From Ochotona curzoniae (Eukaryota > Chordata > Mammalia > Lagomorpha > Ochotonidae): a stretch of DNA of 64,000 bases. Both the position numbers and the translations under genes were made by a program. Under the pieces are notes generated by a model that ran no database searches, was not told the origin of the DNA, and saw only the letters and a program-made list of their open reading frames with translations. Positions 63,481 through 64,000 of this stretch are shown here, in pieces (positions within the stretch are counted from its first letter, which is position 1; each line of letters opens with the position of its first letter). The stretch spans positions 26,512,001 through 26,576,000 of the forward strand of contig NW_024466599.1 of the NCBI RefSeq assembly GCF_017591425.1, given 5' to 3'.

Positions 63481-64000
63481 TGCTCTTTTTTTTTTTTTTC
63501 TTCTGACTTTGCCCATCAGTGTTTCTGGAATTACTGACCAAGGCTCAGATATATGAGGTATAGAAAGGAAATCCAGGGAAGTCATTACCAGGTTGTTCCA
63601 TGGGTCCCATGATCCCTTCCTAACCCCTGCTACATTTGTGTGCATAATTTCAGACCTGATTTCCAGCTATGCATATGTTGCATTATAGAAGAAATATATG
63701 TATATTAGACCTGAATCCTGCCTTTTTTTGAAACAAAAACTTACGGTTTAGGAGCTATACATTTCTCTGACCTACCTAATAATACACAGTAGGTCATCAG
63801 AAATAAAAGTAAATTTATTGCGTGTTAAATGTCTCCTCCACTAGCCTGCAATTATGCTTAAAGATTCACTATTTACACTGCATTGTAAGGGACTTTGTTC
63901 TTTTTTACTGAAAAAGACATAATTACTGCCATGTCTCATGAGAGCTCAAACAAAAATGTCCCTCCAGGGAAAGAAGAAAGGAAAGGAACATGGCTTCAGT

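Noticed and set aside
63097..63645. A 182-codon minus-strand open frame
   Set aside because: Covers an old L1 remnant and flanking DNA; the frame does not follow an intact L1 protein.
1..64000. CRISPR arrays, bacterial operons, prophage or a multigene novel system
   Set aside because: Mammalian SINE/LINE content, CpG depletion outside one island and a single spliced gene rule out a prokaryotic context; no evenly spaced identical repeats were seen.

Overview
The window is mammalian nuclear DNA, almost certainly from a lagomorph and most likely a pika (Ochotona). It carries many copies of the tRNA-derived lagomorph SINE (CSINE/C-repeat), together with a lagomorph-type L1 3' end and ancient MIR and L2 fragments shared by all mammals. 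The least diverged CSINEs (6849-7171, 51191-51519, 52644-52976) have a tail-proximal motif that I associate with pika rather than rabbit. Older copies, such as 62336-62634, look more rabbit-like. The genus is inferred from memory of these repeats, not from an alignment.

I can support only one protein-coding gene: CDC42EP3 (BORG2), on the minus strand. Its whole 254-codon coding sequence lies in one exon (18840-19604). A splice acceptor in the 5' UTR is at 19845/19846, and the 3' UTR probably ends near 17.8 kb at tandem AATAAA signals. The first intron, about 20.8 kb, runs right to a CpG island (about 40.2-41.85 kb) with a GC-box cluster, an inverted CCAAT box and several usable minus-strand splice donors. 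That island should be the promoter and non-coding exon 1. The gene therefore spans about 23 kb.

Layout: 1-17.8 kb is intergenic DNA downstream of CDC42EP3, with MIR fragments, a young CSINE with perfect target-site duplications, a degenerate GC-rich tandem array (7.62-8.90 kb), an antisense L2 reverse-transcriptase remnant (about 10.2-10.8 kb) and an internally deleted CSINE (13.4 kb). 17.8-19.85 kb is the CDC42EP3 terminal exon. 19.85-40.2 kb is intron with one minus-strand CSINE, an old L1, an L2 and three plus-strand CSINEs. 40.2-42.1 kb is the promoter island. 42.1-64 kb is upstream intergenic DNA dense in CSINEs, especially 51-58 kb, with L1 and L2 pieces.

No second gene, RNA gene, CRISPR array or novel multigene system was found. 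The most interesting signals are regulatory: two minimal upstream ORFs in the CDC42EP3 leader, one a bare start-stop; an AU-rich element in its 3' UTR; a canonical plus-strand TATA box followed by a good plus-strand splice donor beside the promoter, which could start an antisense transcript; and the unclassified tandem array.
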